In this document: positions 45,697-53,769 of the stretch, in pieces
Numbering within the stretch: position 1 is the stretch's first letter
Layout: each line of letters opens with the position of its first letter
Position numbers and translations under genes: made by a program
Source: Blastococcus sp. DSM 46786
GTDB lineage: Bacteria > Actinomycetota > Actinomycetes > Mycobacteriales > Geodermatophilaceae
Length of the DNA: 63,590 bases
NCBI RefSeq assembly: GCF_900109665.1
Contig: NZ_FOAO01000027.1
Coordinates: 1 to 63,590, forward strand
Reading direction: 5' to 3'
Notes under the pieces: generated by a model
What the model saw: only the letters and a program-made list of their open reading frames with translations
What the model was told of the DNA's origin: nothing
Databases searched by the model: none

Positions 45697-47043
45697 GTGC
45701 GCGGCGGTCCCGACCGGGCCCTGGGCTCCCTCACGTCCCGCGGCCGCTGCCTGCTCGCCGGGGGCCTCGCCCTCGGGCTGGTCGGCGTGGTGCTCGGGGA
45801 ACGGTCGCTCGTCCAGCTGGCCGCGTTCGTGCTCGTCCTGCCGCTGCTCGCCGGCGTCACCGTGGCGCGGGGGCGGTTCCGGGTCACCACCCGGCGCACC
45901 GTCACCCCGCAGCGGGTGCCGCGCGGCACGGCGGCCGACGTCGAGTTGCGGCTGCAGAACGTCGACGCGCGCCGCGGCGGGCTGTGGCTGCTGGCCGAGC
46001 AGCTGCCCGCGACGCTGGGGCGCCCGTACCGGTTCACGGTGGCCGGCCTCGCCCCCGGCGCCACGACCACCGTCCGGTACCGGCTGGACGGCCGGCACCG
46101 CGGCCGCTACCGGCTGGGGCCGCTGCGGCTGCGGGTCCTCGACCCCTTCGGGCTGGTCGAGCGCACCGCCGTGGGGTCGGACACCGCGCCGCTGGTCGTG
46201 GTGCCCCGCGTCCGCCCGCTGGGCCGCGGGGGCCCGGGCGGCGGCAGCGGAGGGGGCGACGGGGCGCACCGCGCGTTCGCCGTCCACGGGGACGACGACG
46301 TCAGCATCCGCGAGTACCGGCGCGGCGACGACATGCGCAAGGTGCACTGGCGGGCCAGCGCGCGCACCGGCGAGCTCATGGTGCGGCTGGAGGAGCACCC
46401 CTGGCGCGCCCAGGGCACGCTGCTGCTCGACACCCGGGCCCGCGCCCACCTCGTCGCGCCCGCCCGGGACGCCGGCCGGCGGGTCGCCGGGCCGCCGGAC
46501 GACCCGTCGCCGCCCGGTGACAGCTTCGAGTGGCTGGTCGAGGCGGCCGCGAGCATCGGGGTCGCCCTGGCCCGGCGGGGTGCGCGGCTGCGGGTGGTGA
46601 CCGGCAGCGACGACCCGGCGCCGGGGGCCGCCGGCGCCGCGCTCGGCGCCGAGGAGCTGCTGGACCGGCTGGCCGTGCTGGGGGCCTCGCGGGCGCGGGA
46701 CCTGTCCGACGCCGTGCCTGCCGCGTGCCGCGCCGCGGGCGACGGTCCCCTGGTCTGCCTGCTCGGCGCGGTGGGACCCGACGACGTCGCCGAGCTCGTG
46801 CGGCTGCGCCAGGGGCCGGTGCCCGGTCTCGCCGTGCTGCTGGACGTCGCGTCGTGGGGCGAACCGGGCCGGGGCCGGCGCGGCGCCACGGGCGCCGCGC
46901 TCGACGCCCTGGCGGTCCAGCGCGACCAGGCCGTCGCCGTCCTCGCCGGGGCGGGCTGGCGGGTCACCACCGCGTCGGCCGGCCAGGACGTCGGCGAGGT
47001 GTGGGCTGCGCTCACCGGGACGCCCGCGGGTGCGCCGGCATGA
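45697..47043 (+). CDS. DUF58 (VWA-like) membrane protein
   Basis: A 448-residue partner of MoxR. Two closely spaced hydrophobic helices (about residues 18-58) are followed by a beta-rich extracellular-like domain, RYRLGPLRLRVLDPFGLVER, and the DUF58 core DDVSIREYRRGDDMRKVHWRASARTGELMVR near residue 205, which resembles a von Willebrand A entry. A Gly-rich insertion (GGPGGGSGGG) precedes that core. The stop overlaps the transglutaminase start by 4 bp. The biochemical role of DUF58 proteins is not established. Confidence 0.9.
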   Translation: MRGGPDRALGSLTSRGRCLLAGGLALGLVGVVLGERSLVQLAAFVLVLPLLAGVTVARGRFRVTTRRTVTPQRVPRGTAADVELRLQNVDARRGGLWLLAEQLPATLGRPYRFTVAGLAPGATTTVRYRLDGRHRGRYRLGPLRLRVLDPFGLVERTAVGSDTAPLVVVPRVRPLGRGGPGGGSGGGDGAHRAFAVHGDDDVSIREYRRGDDMRKVHWRASARTGELMVRLEEHPWRAQGTLLLDTRARAHLVAPARDAGRRVAGPPDDPSPPGDSFEWLVEAAASIGVALARRGARLRVVTGSDDPAPGAAGAALGAEELLDRLAVLGASRARDLSDAVPAACRAAGDGPLVCLLGAVGPDDVAELVRLRQGPVPGLAVLLDVASWGEPGRGRRGATGAALDALAVQRDQAVAVLAGAGWRVTTASAGQDVGEVWAALTGTPAGAPA

Positions 47044-49376
47044 ACCCGACCGACGTCCGGACCCCGGTCGCCGCCGCCGCGGCCACCCTGCTGGGAGCCC
47101 TGGCGCTCACCCCCGTGTTCACCAGCCGGGCCTGGGTGCCGCCGGTGGTGACCGTCGTCGTCGCCGTCCTCGCCGGTGGCCTGGCGCTGCGCTCGGCGGT
47201 GACCCGGTTCGCCGGCGACCGCGCTCCCGGGCTGCTGGGCGCCGTGGCCGTGCCGTTCGGCCAGCTCGTCCTCGTGGTCTGCGTGCTCGCGGCGGTGTTC
47301 GTGCCCGACACCGCGCTCGCCGGGCTGCTGCCCACCCCGACGACGATCGCCCGGCTCGGCGAGGTCTTCGGCGCCGGCACGGCCGAGATCCGCGAGCAGG
47401 CCACCCCCGCTCTCCCGCTGACCGGCCTGCTCGCGCTCACCACGCTGTTCGTCGGGCTGGTCGCCGTCGTCGTCGACTCGCTGGCGGTCGCGGGCCGGCA
47501 GGGGGCCGTGGCCGGGGCGGCCCTGCTCGCGCTCGTGTGCGTGCCGGTGGGCACGGTCACCGGCGGCATCGGGCTGGTGGCGCTGGTCGGCCCGGCCGCC
47601 GGCTTCGCCGTCCTGCTGTGGGCCGACCAGCGCCGGGACCTGCCGGGCCTCACCGGCGGCGCGGGGGCCGCCGTGCGGACCGGTGTGGTCGCGGTGGCGG
47701 CCGGCGCCGTCCTCGGGACCGCGGTGCCCACGCTGCCCGAGGGGTCGTTCGCCACCGGGCTCGGCGGCGGGACCGGATCGGCGACGGGGACGTCCCTGGA
47801 CCCGGCGGCGGAGCTGCGCGGGCAGCTGACCCTCCCCGAGCCCGTCCCGCTGCTGCGCGTGGGCAGTTCGGTCGAGGACCCGGGCTACCTGCGCGCCGTC
47901 GCCCTCGACGAGTACGAGCCGGCCGAGGGGTGGTCGCTGAGCAACCTCGACGGCGAGACCTCCGTGGCCGACGACGGCTTCCTCGCCCCGCTCCCGGACC
48001 GGCAGCCCACGCGGCAGGTGACCGCCGAGGTGGAGGTGCTCGAGCACGACGACCGGTTCCTCCCGGTGCCGCCTTCCCCGCTGACGGTCCGCGTGGACGG
48101 CGAGGCGGCCGCGTGGCGCTTCGACGAGGCGACCGGCACGGTGTTCGGCCGGGGCGTGACCAGCGCGGGGCTGGCCTACGGGGTGACCGCGGTCGAGCCG
48201 CGCCCCTCCGAGGAGCTGCTCGCGCGCGCCCTCCCCCCGCCGCCGGACGACCCGGTGCAGGAGCGCTTCGGCGGGCTGCCCGAGCTGGACCCGGCGATCG
48301 CCGAGCTCACGGCGGGGCTGACCGCCGGCGCCGCGACGCCCTACGAGCGCGTGCTGCGCATCCAGGGGTACCTCACCGACCGGGCCAACGGCTTCGTCTA
48401 CAGCCTCTCCACCGCGCCCGGCACGAGCGGCGACGACCTGGTGGACTTCCTGCGGCTCAAGCGCGGCTACTGCGAGCAGTACGCCGGCGCCATGGCCGTG
48501 CTGGTGCGGCAGGCGGGGCTGCCGGCCCGGGTGGCCCTGGGGTACACCCCCGGTGAGGTCCAGCCCGACGGCACCCGGCTGATCACGAGCGACGACGCGC
48601 ACGCCTGGGTGGAGGTGTACTTCGACGGGATCGGCTGGGTGCCCTTCGACCCCACCCCGCTGGCGGCCGACCGCCAGGTCGAGCTCCCCTGGTCGCCGCG
48701 GACCACGGCGGAGGAGCGGGTCGACGCCGCCCCCGCCGTCCCGGCGCCCACGGCCGTGCCGCAGCCGGCGGTCCCCCGGACGGACCGGCTGCCGGGGGCG
48801 GTGCCCCAGGCCACCCCCCTGGCGGAGACCGCGACCGACCGGGGCCCGCTGCTGGTCACCGCCGGGGTGCTGGTGCTCGGCGCCGTCGTCGTCGCCGCAC
48901 CGGCCGGGGTGCGCGCGCTGCAGCGCCGCCGCCGGCTGGCGGGGGGCGACGCCGCCGGGCCGTGGGCCGAGCTGCGCGCCGTCGCCACGGACCTCGGCGT
49001 GCACCTGCAGGCCTCGTGGACGCCACGCCGGGTGGCCGAGGCCCTCGTGCTCACCCTGAACCGCGGCCCGGGCGGCCCGACGGCGGAGTCGGCGGTGGCG
49101 GCCGTGCGCCGGCTGGCCCGGGCGGAGGAGGCGGCCAGCTACGGGCGGCCGGGCAGCGAGCCCCCGGCCGCCGAGCTGCGGGCGGCGCTGCGGGCGGCCC
49201 GCCGGGGACTGCTCGCGGCGCGCCCCCGGTCGGTGCGGCTGCGGGCGCTGCTGTGGCCGGCCTCCCTCGTGGCGGGCACGCGGGCGTGGGCCGCACGGTG
49301 GACCCGGGACGAGTCCGGCCGCCGTCCGGGGCGGACGGCGGCCGGGAACGCGGTGCGCGAGGGCTACTGGTCGTAG
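47040..49376 (+). CDS. membrane-bound transglutaminase-like protease/transferase (TgpA-like)
   Basis: A 778-residue protein with about six N-terminal helices (to residue 230), an extracytoplasmic transglutaminase domain, another helix (LLVTAGVLVLGAVVVAAPAGV near 605) and a cytoplasmic DUF4129-like tail. The catalytic triad is visible: Cys in RGYCEQYAGAMAVLVRQAG near residue 480, His in SDDAHAWVEVYF and Asp in PFDPTP. Such proteins process or cross-link extracellular proteins; the substrate is unknown. ATG 47040 overlaps the DUF58 stop by 4 bp. Its 3' end overlaps the convergent DUF3040 gene by 13 bp. Confidence 0.92.
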   Translation: MNPTDVRTPVAAAAATLLGALALTPVFTSRAWVPPVVTVVVAVLAGGLALRSAVTRFAGDRAPGLLGAVAVPFGQLVLVVCVLAAVFVPDTALAGLLPTPTTIARLGEVFGAGTAEIREQATPALPLTGLLALTTLFVGLVAVVVDSLAVAGRQGAVAGAALLALVCVPVGTVTGGIGLVALVGPAAGFAVLLWADQRRDLPGLTGGAGAAVRTGVVAVAAGAVLGTAVPTLPEGSFATGLGGGTGSATGTSLDPAAELRGQLTLPEPVPLLRVGSSVEDPGYLRAVALDEYEPAEGWSLSNLDGETSVADDGFLAPLPDRQPTRQVTAEVEVLEHDDRFLPVPPSPLTVRVDGEAAAWRFDEATGTVFGRGVTSAGLAYGVTAVEPRPSEELLARALPPPPDDPVQERFGGLPELDPAIAELTAGLTAGAATPYERVLRIQGYLTDRANGFVYSLSTAPGTSGDDLVDFLRLKRGYCEQYAGAMAVLVRQAGLPARVALGYTPGEVQPDGTRLITSDDAHAWVEVYFDGIGWVPFDPTPLAADRQVELPWSPRTTAEERVDAAPAVPAPTAVPQPAVPRTDRLPGAVPQATPLAETATDRGPLLVTAGVLVLGAVVVAAPAGVRALQRRRRLAGGDAAGPWAELRAVATDLGVHLQASWTPRRVAEALVLTLNRGPGGPTAESAVAAVRRLARAEEAASYGRPGSEPPAAELRAALRAARRGLLAARPRSVRLRALLWPASLVAGTRAWAARWTRDESGRRPGRTAAGNAVREGYWS

Positions 49377-49762
49377 CGGCGGCGGAAGCGCTCCTCCAGC
49401 CGGTTCTTCATCGGCTGCCGCCCCCGCCGGCCGCCGCGGCCGGCAGCGGTCGAGCCGCGCGGCCCGGCCGGGCCGGGCGCCTCGACGGCACCGGTGGCCC
49501 CGCGGTAGTGCAGCACCCCGAGGGCGGCACCGCCGAAGGCGACCAGGAAGCCGAGGACCCCCAGCGGGACGGACTCGGCGACGGCGCCGGCGACCAGGAC
49601 GGCGAAGCCGACCAGGACCAGCAGCCCGCCGAGCTGCAGTTTGCGGCGAGCCTTCTGACGGCGATCGCCGGTGCGGACCGAGGATGCGAACTTCGGGTCG
49701 TCATCGACGAGGGCGCGCTCGATCTGCTCCAGCAGACGCTGCTCGTGCTCGGAGAGCGGCAC
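49364..49762 (-). CDS. DUF3040 small membrane protein
   Basis: A 132-residue actinobacterial protein of unknown function. The N-terminus VPLSEHEQRLLEQIERALVD is the DUF3040 signature. A cytoplasmic stretch with KFASSVRT precedes two membrane helices, and the C-terminal 40 residues are Gly/Arg-rich. GTG 49762 is chosen because TTGGAGG lies just upstream. It follows dinB on the same strand, separated by 164 bp without visible features. Confidence 0.9.
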   Translation of the reverse strand: MPLSEHEQRLLEQIERALVDDDPKFASSVRTGDRRQKARRKLQLGGLLVLVGFAVLVAGAVAESVPLGVLGFLVAFGGAALGVLHYRGATGAVEAPGPAGPRGSTAAGRGGRRGRQPMKNRLEERFRRRYDQ

Positions 49763-49926
49763 GTCGACCTCCAAATGGGCGGAGCCAGTTCCGTCGGAGG
49801 CTCCCGCCGACGGTGTCTCCGAGGATACGAGCCGATTGCACGTGGCGAAAGGCGACGCCTCGGCGAGCCGCCGAGCGCGTCCGGCGATCACTCCTCCGGG
49901 TGCAGCCCCGGGCACATCACCCCTGG

Positions 49927-51150
49927 TCAGCGAGCCGGTCGTCCGGACCCGCCCGAGGAGCCCAGCAGGGTGGCCGGGCGGACCGCGCCGGCACCGAACC
50001 GCCGGGCGGCCCGGTCGGCGGCCAGCTCCGCCTCCCGGCGGCCGTGCTCGCGGGCACCGAGCTCGAGCTGCCGGGGCGCCGAACCCGCCGGGACGAGCCG
50101 CTCGGCCCGGACCCCGACCAGCCGGATGCGGGTCCGGGCCAGCCCCAGGGCGTCGTAGAGGGCGCGGGCCGTGTCGTAGAGCTCCTGCCCCACGTCGGTG
50201 GGCGCCCCCAGGGTGCGGCTGCGAGTGATCGTGGTGAAGTCGGCGAAGCGGATCTTGATGCTGACCGTGCGGGCCAGCCAGCCGGTCGAGCGCAGCCGGC
50301 CGGCCGTCCGCTCCGCCAGGCGCAGCAGCTCCCGGTGGACCACGCGGGGGTCGTCGACGTCGGTGGCGAAGGTCTCCTCCGCCCCGGTCGAGCGCTCGGG
50401 CTCGTCGGGGACCACCCGCCGCGGGTCGCGCCCCCAGGCGAGCTCGTGCAGGTGGGTGCCCGCGGCGGCACCCAGCGCCCGCTGGAGCGTCCTCGCCGGC
50501 ACGTGGGCGAGATCGCCCACGGTGCGCAGCCCCAGCCGCAGGAGCGTCTCCTCCGTCTTCGGGCCCACCCCCCACAGCGCGCCCACCGGCAGCGGGTGGA
50601 GGAAGCCCATGACCTCCGGGGGGCGGACGACGAGCAGCCCGTCGGGCTTGGCGTGCGTGGAGGCCAGCTTCGCCACGAACTTGGTGCCGGCCACGCCGAC
50701 CGAGCAGGTGATGCCCTGCTCGTCGAAGACCCGGGCGCGGAGGAACTCGCCGATCTCCGCGGCGTCGCCCAACCGGCGACCGGTACCGGCGACGTCCAGG
50801 AACGCCTCGTCCATGCTCAACGGCTCGACCAGCGGGGTGACCGACCGGAACAGCGCCATGACCGCCCGGGACACCTCGGCGTAGAGCGCCATGTCCCCCG
50901 GGAGGACCGTCGCCGTCGGGCACAGCCGCAGCGCCCGCGCGGTGGGCATGGCCGCGTGCACGCCGTAGCGACGGGCCTCGTAGGTGGCCGAGGTGACCAC
51001 GCCGCGGTTGCCCGCCCCGCCGACGATCACCGGGGTGCCGGCCAGCTCGGGCCGCCGGCACACCTCGACGCTGGCGAAGAACGCGTCCATGTCGACGTGC
51101 AGCACGGTGCAGCCCTCCGCACGACCGATCTCCCGCGCCACGCCGCCCAC
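49927..51150 (-). CDS. dinB: DNA polymerase IV (Y-family, DinB)
   Basis: Translesion polymerase of 407 residues. Catalytic carboxylates are in VDMDAFFASVE near residue 20 and SMDEAFLDV near residue 112; the finger and palm show YEARRYGVHAAMP and GVAGTKFVAKLAS; thumb helix-hairpin-helix LWGVGPKTEETLLRLG; little finger from about 240 with RTVSIKIRFADFTTITRSRTL. No clear C-terminal beta-clamp peptide is obvious. GTG 51150 is the likely start; another GTG lies three codons later. A perfect LexA box ends 24 bp upstream, so it should be SOS-induced. Confidence 0.93.
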   Translation of the reverse strand: MGGVAREIGRAEGCTVLHVDMDAFFASVEVCRRPELAGTPVIVGGAGNRGVVTSATYEARRYGVHAAMPTARALRLCPTATVLPGDMALYAEVSRAVMALFRSVTPLVEPLSMDEAFLDVAGTGRRLGDAAEIGEFLRARVFDEQGITCSVGVAGTKFVAKLASTHAKPDGLLVVRPPEVMGFLHPLPVGALWGVGPKTEETLLRLGLRTVGDLAHVPARTLQRALGAAAGTHLHELAWGRDPRRVVPDEPERSTGAEETFATDVDDPRVVHRELLRLAERTAGRLRSTGWLARTVSIKIRFADFTTITRSRTLGAPTDVGQELYDTARALYDALGLARTRIRLVGVRAERLVPAGSAPRQLELGAREHGRREAELAADRAARRFGAGAVRPATLLGSSGGSGRPAR

Positions 51151-51159
51151 CCCTCCACA

Positions 51160-51203
51160 CGTCGACCCCGGTATCGAACAAGTGTTCGATACCGGGGTCG
51201 ACG
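51160..51203. promoter_or_regulatory. LexA box inside a 44-bp perfect palindrome
   Basis: TCGAACAAGTGTTCGA (51174-51189) matches the actinobacterial SOS box TCGAAC-N4-GTTCGA exactly. The symmetry extends to 21-bp arms (51160-51180 and 51183-51203) around a central AG. It lies between the membrane protein stop (51223) and the dinB start, so it may also form a terminator hairpin for the upstream gene. Confidence 0.88.
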
Positions 51204-51222
51204 ATAGCGGTGCGGGAGGCCG

Positions 51223-51885
51223 TCAGGCGCCCGCGACCCGCTGCCGCTCGGCGTCCGTGCGGCTGGGCCACATCTTGGCGCCCAGCACGCCGCCGAGCGC
51301 CGCGGCGGTGATCCCCAGCCCCAGGCCCAGGACGGCCCAGCTCGCGCTCGCGGTCGCCACGTCGGCCACCTGGCCGGCGGCGACGTCGGGCAGGTTCGCC
51401 TGCTCGATGCCCGTCACGTCGGTGACGACGCCGGCGAGCGAGCCCAGCAGGGCTCCGCCACCGAACAGGGTCAGGAAGACGATCGAGACCACCGTCAGCG
51501 CCCAGACCAGGATGCCGTGGAGCAGCCCGTCGCTGAACCCGCGCCAGATCGCGCTGGCGCCCGCCGTCAGCCCACCGAGGAACAGGGCGATCAGCCCGTT
51601 GATCCCGCTGATCCAGTCAGCGTCGTTCCCGGTGACCCCCGGACCGACGTCCCACCAGCCCAGGGCCAGCGTGGCCAGCTGCAGCAGCAGGAAGGTGGGG
51701 ACGGCGACGATCAGGCCGGCCCACACCGGGCCCCACCGGACCCGGTCTCGCCGGGGCGGGGCGGCGACGGCCGGGCCTGCCACCGGCGCCGTCGCGGTCG
51801 CCCCCTCGGCCGGCCGGTCGACCGTCCTCTCGCGGACGAGGTTGTCCTCGAACGTGGTGTCCGTACGCGTACGACTCTCGGTCAC
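51223..51885 (-). CDS. multi-pass membrane protein of unknown function
   Basis: I do not recognise a family. In the 220 residues, an N-terminal hydrophilic region rich in Thr, Arg and Ala (about 50 residues) precedes four hydrophobic segments, including VWAGLIVAVPTFLLLQLATLAL and GILVWALTVVSIVFLTLFGGG. A small extracytoplasmic stretch VTDVTGIEQANLPDVAAGQVAD lies before the last helix. GTG 51885 (VTESRTRTD) has GGAGGAG upstream. It could be co-transcribed with dinB but the LexA palindrome intervenes. Confidence 0.75.
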   Translation of the reverse strand: MTESRTRTDTTFEDNLVRERTVDRPAEGATATAPVAGPAVAAPPRRDRVRWGPVWAGLIVAVPTFLLLQLATLALGWWDVGPGVTGNDADWISGINGLIALFLGGLTAGASAIWRGFSDGLLHGILVWALTVVSIVFLTLFGGGALLGSLAGVVTDVTGIEQANLPDVAAGQVADVATASASWAVLGLGLGITAAALGGVLGAKMWPSRTDAERQRVAGA

Positions 51886-52167
51886 GGGTGATCTCCTCCG
51901 GTCGTCGTGCAGTTGCCTCGCTGCGGGGCGCGGTGCCACGTCCCGCACCCTCGTGGGTGCCCGCTGGAGCCCCGGTCGCCCACGTCGCCCGGCGAGCCGT
52001 GACCGGATCGTCACATTCCTGCCCGGGCCGTTCCCAGGCGCTGGACAGCTCGTGGTCCCGGGGCAGAACCGCTGGTGGGAGCGCAGGTGTCAACGCATCA
52101 CGCGGGAGGTACAGCACCGTCCGGGGCCGCCGCACGGCGGTCCGCACCGACAGGAGCGGAGGAGCCC
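51886..52167. promoter_or_regulatory. divergent region before the DGGA-repeat operon
   Basis: 282 bp. An imperfect inverted repeat GTGAC-N6-GTCAC at 51999-52014 could be an operator. I could not place a convincing promoter. GGAGGAG before 52168 is a good ribosome binding site. Confidence 0.4.
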
Positions 52168-52473
52168 ATGGCGCTCGACGACGAGATGACCAGCACGGAC
52201 GGCGGAGCCGACGGCGGCGCCGACGGCGGCGCGCACGGCCCGGCCGACAGCAGCGCGGGCCCGGCCGACCACGGCGCGGCCGGTTCGCCCAGCGGTCACG
52301 ACGGCGGGGCGGACGGCGGCGCGGACGGCGGCGCGGACAGCGGTGCCGACGGTGGCGCGGACGGCGGCGCCGACGGTGGCGCCCACGGTCCCGCCGACGG
52401 TGGTGCCGCCGGCGGTGGCTCCGACGGCGGTGCCGACGGTGGCGCCGACGGCGGCGCGGACGGTTCGGCCTGA
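52168..52473 (+). CDS. Asp-Gly-Gly-Ala tetrapeptide repeat protein
   Basis: Encodes 101 residues: a short N-terminal segment MALDDEMTST, then almost only the tetrad DGGA, about twelve perfect copies with variants DSGA, DGSA, HGPA and a non-repeat spacer around SSAGPADHGAAGSPSGH. It has no signal peptide, membrane helix or Cys. Codons of the tetrads differ mostly at third positions (GGC/GGT/GGA/GGG, GCC/GCG), suggesting selection on the peptide and not recent DNA slippage. ATG 52168 has GGAGGAG upstream. Its TGA overlaps the likely first codon of the JmjC gene. Regular Asp and rare His residues make it a plausible substrate for that oxygenase, an inference. Confidence 0.7.
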   Translation: MALDDEMTSTDGGADGGADGGAHGPADSSAGPADHGAAGSPSGHDGGADGGADGGADSGADGGADGGADGGAHGPADGGAAGGGSDGGADGGADGGADGSA

Positions 52474-53765
52474 CCGAGGACCCGACCGCGCAGGGCCGGG
52501 CGGAGCAGGAGCTCCGCCCGGCCCTGCGGCGGTGCACGGACATGGCCCCCGAGCGGTTCGCCCGGGGGCACTGGGCGCAGCACCCGCTGCTGACCCGGGC
52601 CGAGGACACCGGCAACTCCTTCACCGACCTGCTGGACCTGCCGGCGGTCGACGAGCTGCTCTCCCGGCGCGGTCTGCGCACACCGTTCCTGCGGATCGCC
52701 AAGAACGGCGCGGTCGTCGATCCCAAGCGGTTCACCACCTCGGGCGGGGCGGGCGCCGAGATCGCCGACCAGGTCTCCTCCGACGCGGTGCTGCGGCTGT
52801 TCGCCGACGGGAGCACCGTCGTCCTGCAGGGGCTGCACCGGCTCTGGCCGCCGCTGATCGAGTTCGCCGACCAGCTGGCCGCCGACCTGGGCCACCCCAC
52901 GCAGATCAACGCCTACATCACCCCGCCGTCCTCGCAGGGATTCAGCCCCCACTACGACGTGCACGACGTCTTCGTGCTGCAGGTCGCCGGCGAGAAGCAC
53001 TGGACCATCCACGAGCCGGTGCTGCCCGACCCGCTGCGCACCCAGCCGTGGAACGACCACGCGGCCGAGGTGGCCGCCGCCGCCGGGCGCGCGCCCGTGA
53101 TCGACGCGGTGCTCCGCCCCGGTGACGCGCTCTACCTGCCGCGGGGGTTCCTGCACTCGGCGAAGGCGCTGGGCGAGATCAGCGCGCACCTGACCGTCGG
53201 CATCCAGTCGGTGACCCGCTGGGCGGCCGCCGAATCCGCGCTGGACCTGGTGCGCACCCTGGCGGCCGAGGACCGGGCGCTGCGCGGCTCCCTGCCGCTC
53301 GGCCTGGACCTGAGCCGCCCCGAATCCGTGCGCGACGACGTCGCCGCGGTGATCGCCGGCCTGCAGGAGTGGCTGGGCCGCGTCGACCCCACCGAGGTCG
53401 CCGACCGGCTGCGCGAGCGCACGTGGGCGCAGGTCCGTCCTGAACCGGTCGCGCCGCTCGCCCAGGCGTCCGCGGCCGCGGCCCTCGGACCCGGGACCGT
53501 CCTGCGCCTGCGCCGGCGGTTGCGGTGCTCGCTGCGGAACGACGCCGACGGCCGGGTGACGCTCGTGGGCGGGCGGCGCACGCACTCCTTCCCGGGCGAG
53601 GTGCGGGCGGCGCTGACCGCGCTGCTGGATGCCGGCGAGCTGAAGGTCGGCGACCTGCCCGGCCTCGACCCGGAGGACCGCCTGACGCTGGCCCGCCGGC
53701 TGGTCACCGAGTCGATCGCCACCGTGCCCGACGCCGAACTGCCGGCCGCCGGGGCGCCCCGGTGA
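52470..53765 (+). CDS. JmjC/cupin-4 family 2-oxoglutarate oxygenase
   Basis: A 431-residue protein of the Cupin_4 (ribosomal oxygenase / YcfD-like) family, Fe(II) and 2-oxoglutarate-dependent hydroxylases acting on protein residues. The iron triad is HYD (His161, Asp163) in FSPHYDVHDVFVLQVAGEKHW and His229 in YLPRGFLHSAKAL; N-terminal RFARGHWAQHPLL is typical. A C-terminal winged-helix-like region follows from about 330. The start is uncertain: the frame opens upstream without ATG or GTG near the overlap, so either a CTG at 52470 overlapping the repeat-protein stop, or ATG 52542, which would trim conserved residues. The substrate is unknown; the DGGA protein next door is a candidate. Confidence 0.85.
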   Translation: MTEDPTAQGRAEQELRPALRRCTDMAPERFARGHWAQHPLLTRAEDTGNSFTDLLDLPAVDELLSRRGLRTPFLRIAKNGAVVDPKRFTTSGGAGAEIADQVSSDAVLRLFADGSTVVLQGLHRLWPPLIEFADQLAADLGHPTQINAYITPPSSQGFSPHYDVHDVFVLQVAGEKHWTIHEPVLPDPLRTQPWNDHAAEVAAAAGRAPVIDAVLRPGDALYLPRGFLHSAKALGEISAHLTVGIQSVTRWAAAESALDLVRTLAAEDRALRGSLPLGLDLSRPESVRDDVAAVIAGLQEWLGRVDPTEVADRLRERTWAQVRPEPVAPLAQASAAAALGPGTVLRLRRRLRCSLRNDADGRVTLVGGRRTHSFPGEVRAALTALLDAGELKVGDLPGLDPEDRLTLARRLVTESIATVPDAELPAAGAPR

Positions 53766-53769
53766 CCCG

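Noticed and set aside
51862..51873. CGTACGCGTACG palindrome as an operator
   Set aside because: It lies inside the coding sequence of the membrane protein near its 5' end and arises from Arg/Thr codons; no supporting context.
52168..52473. DGGA region as non-coding simple repeat DNA
   Set aside because: The tetrad frame has a start with a good ribosome binding site, a stop overlapping the next gene, and synonymous third-position differences, so a coding interpretation is better supported.
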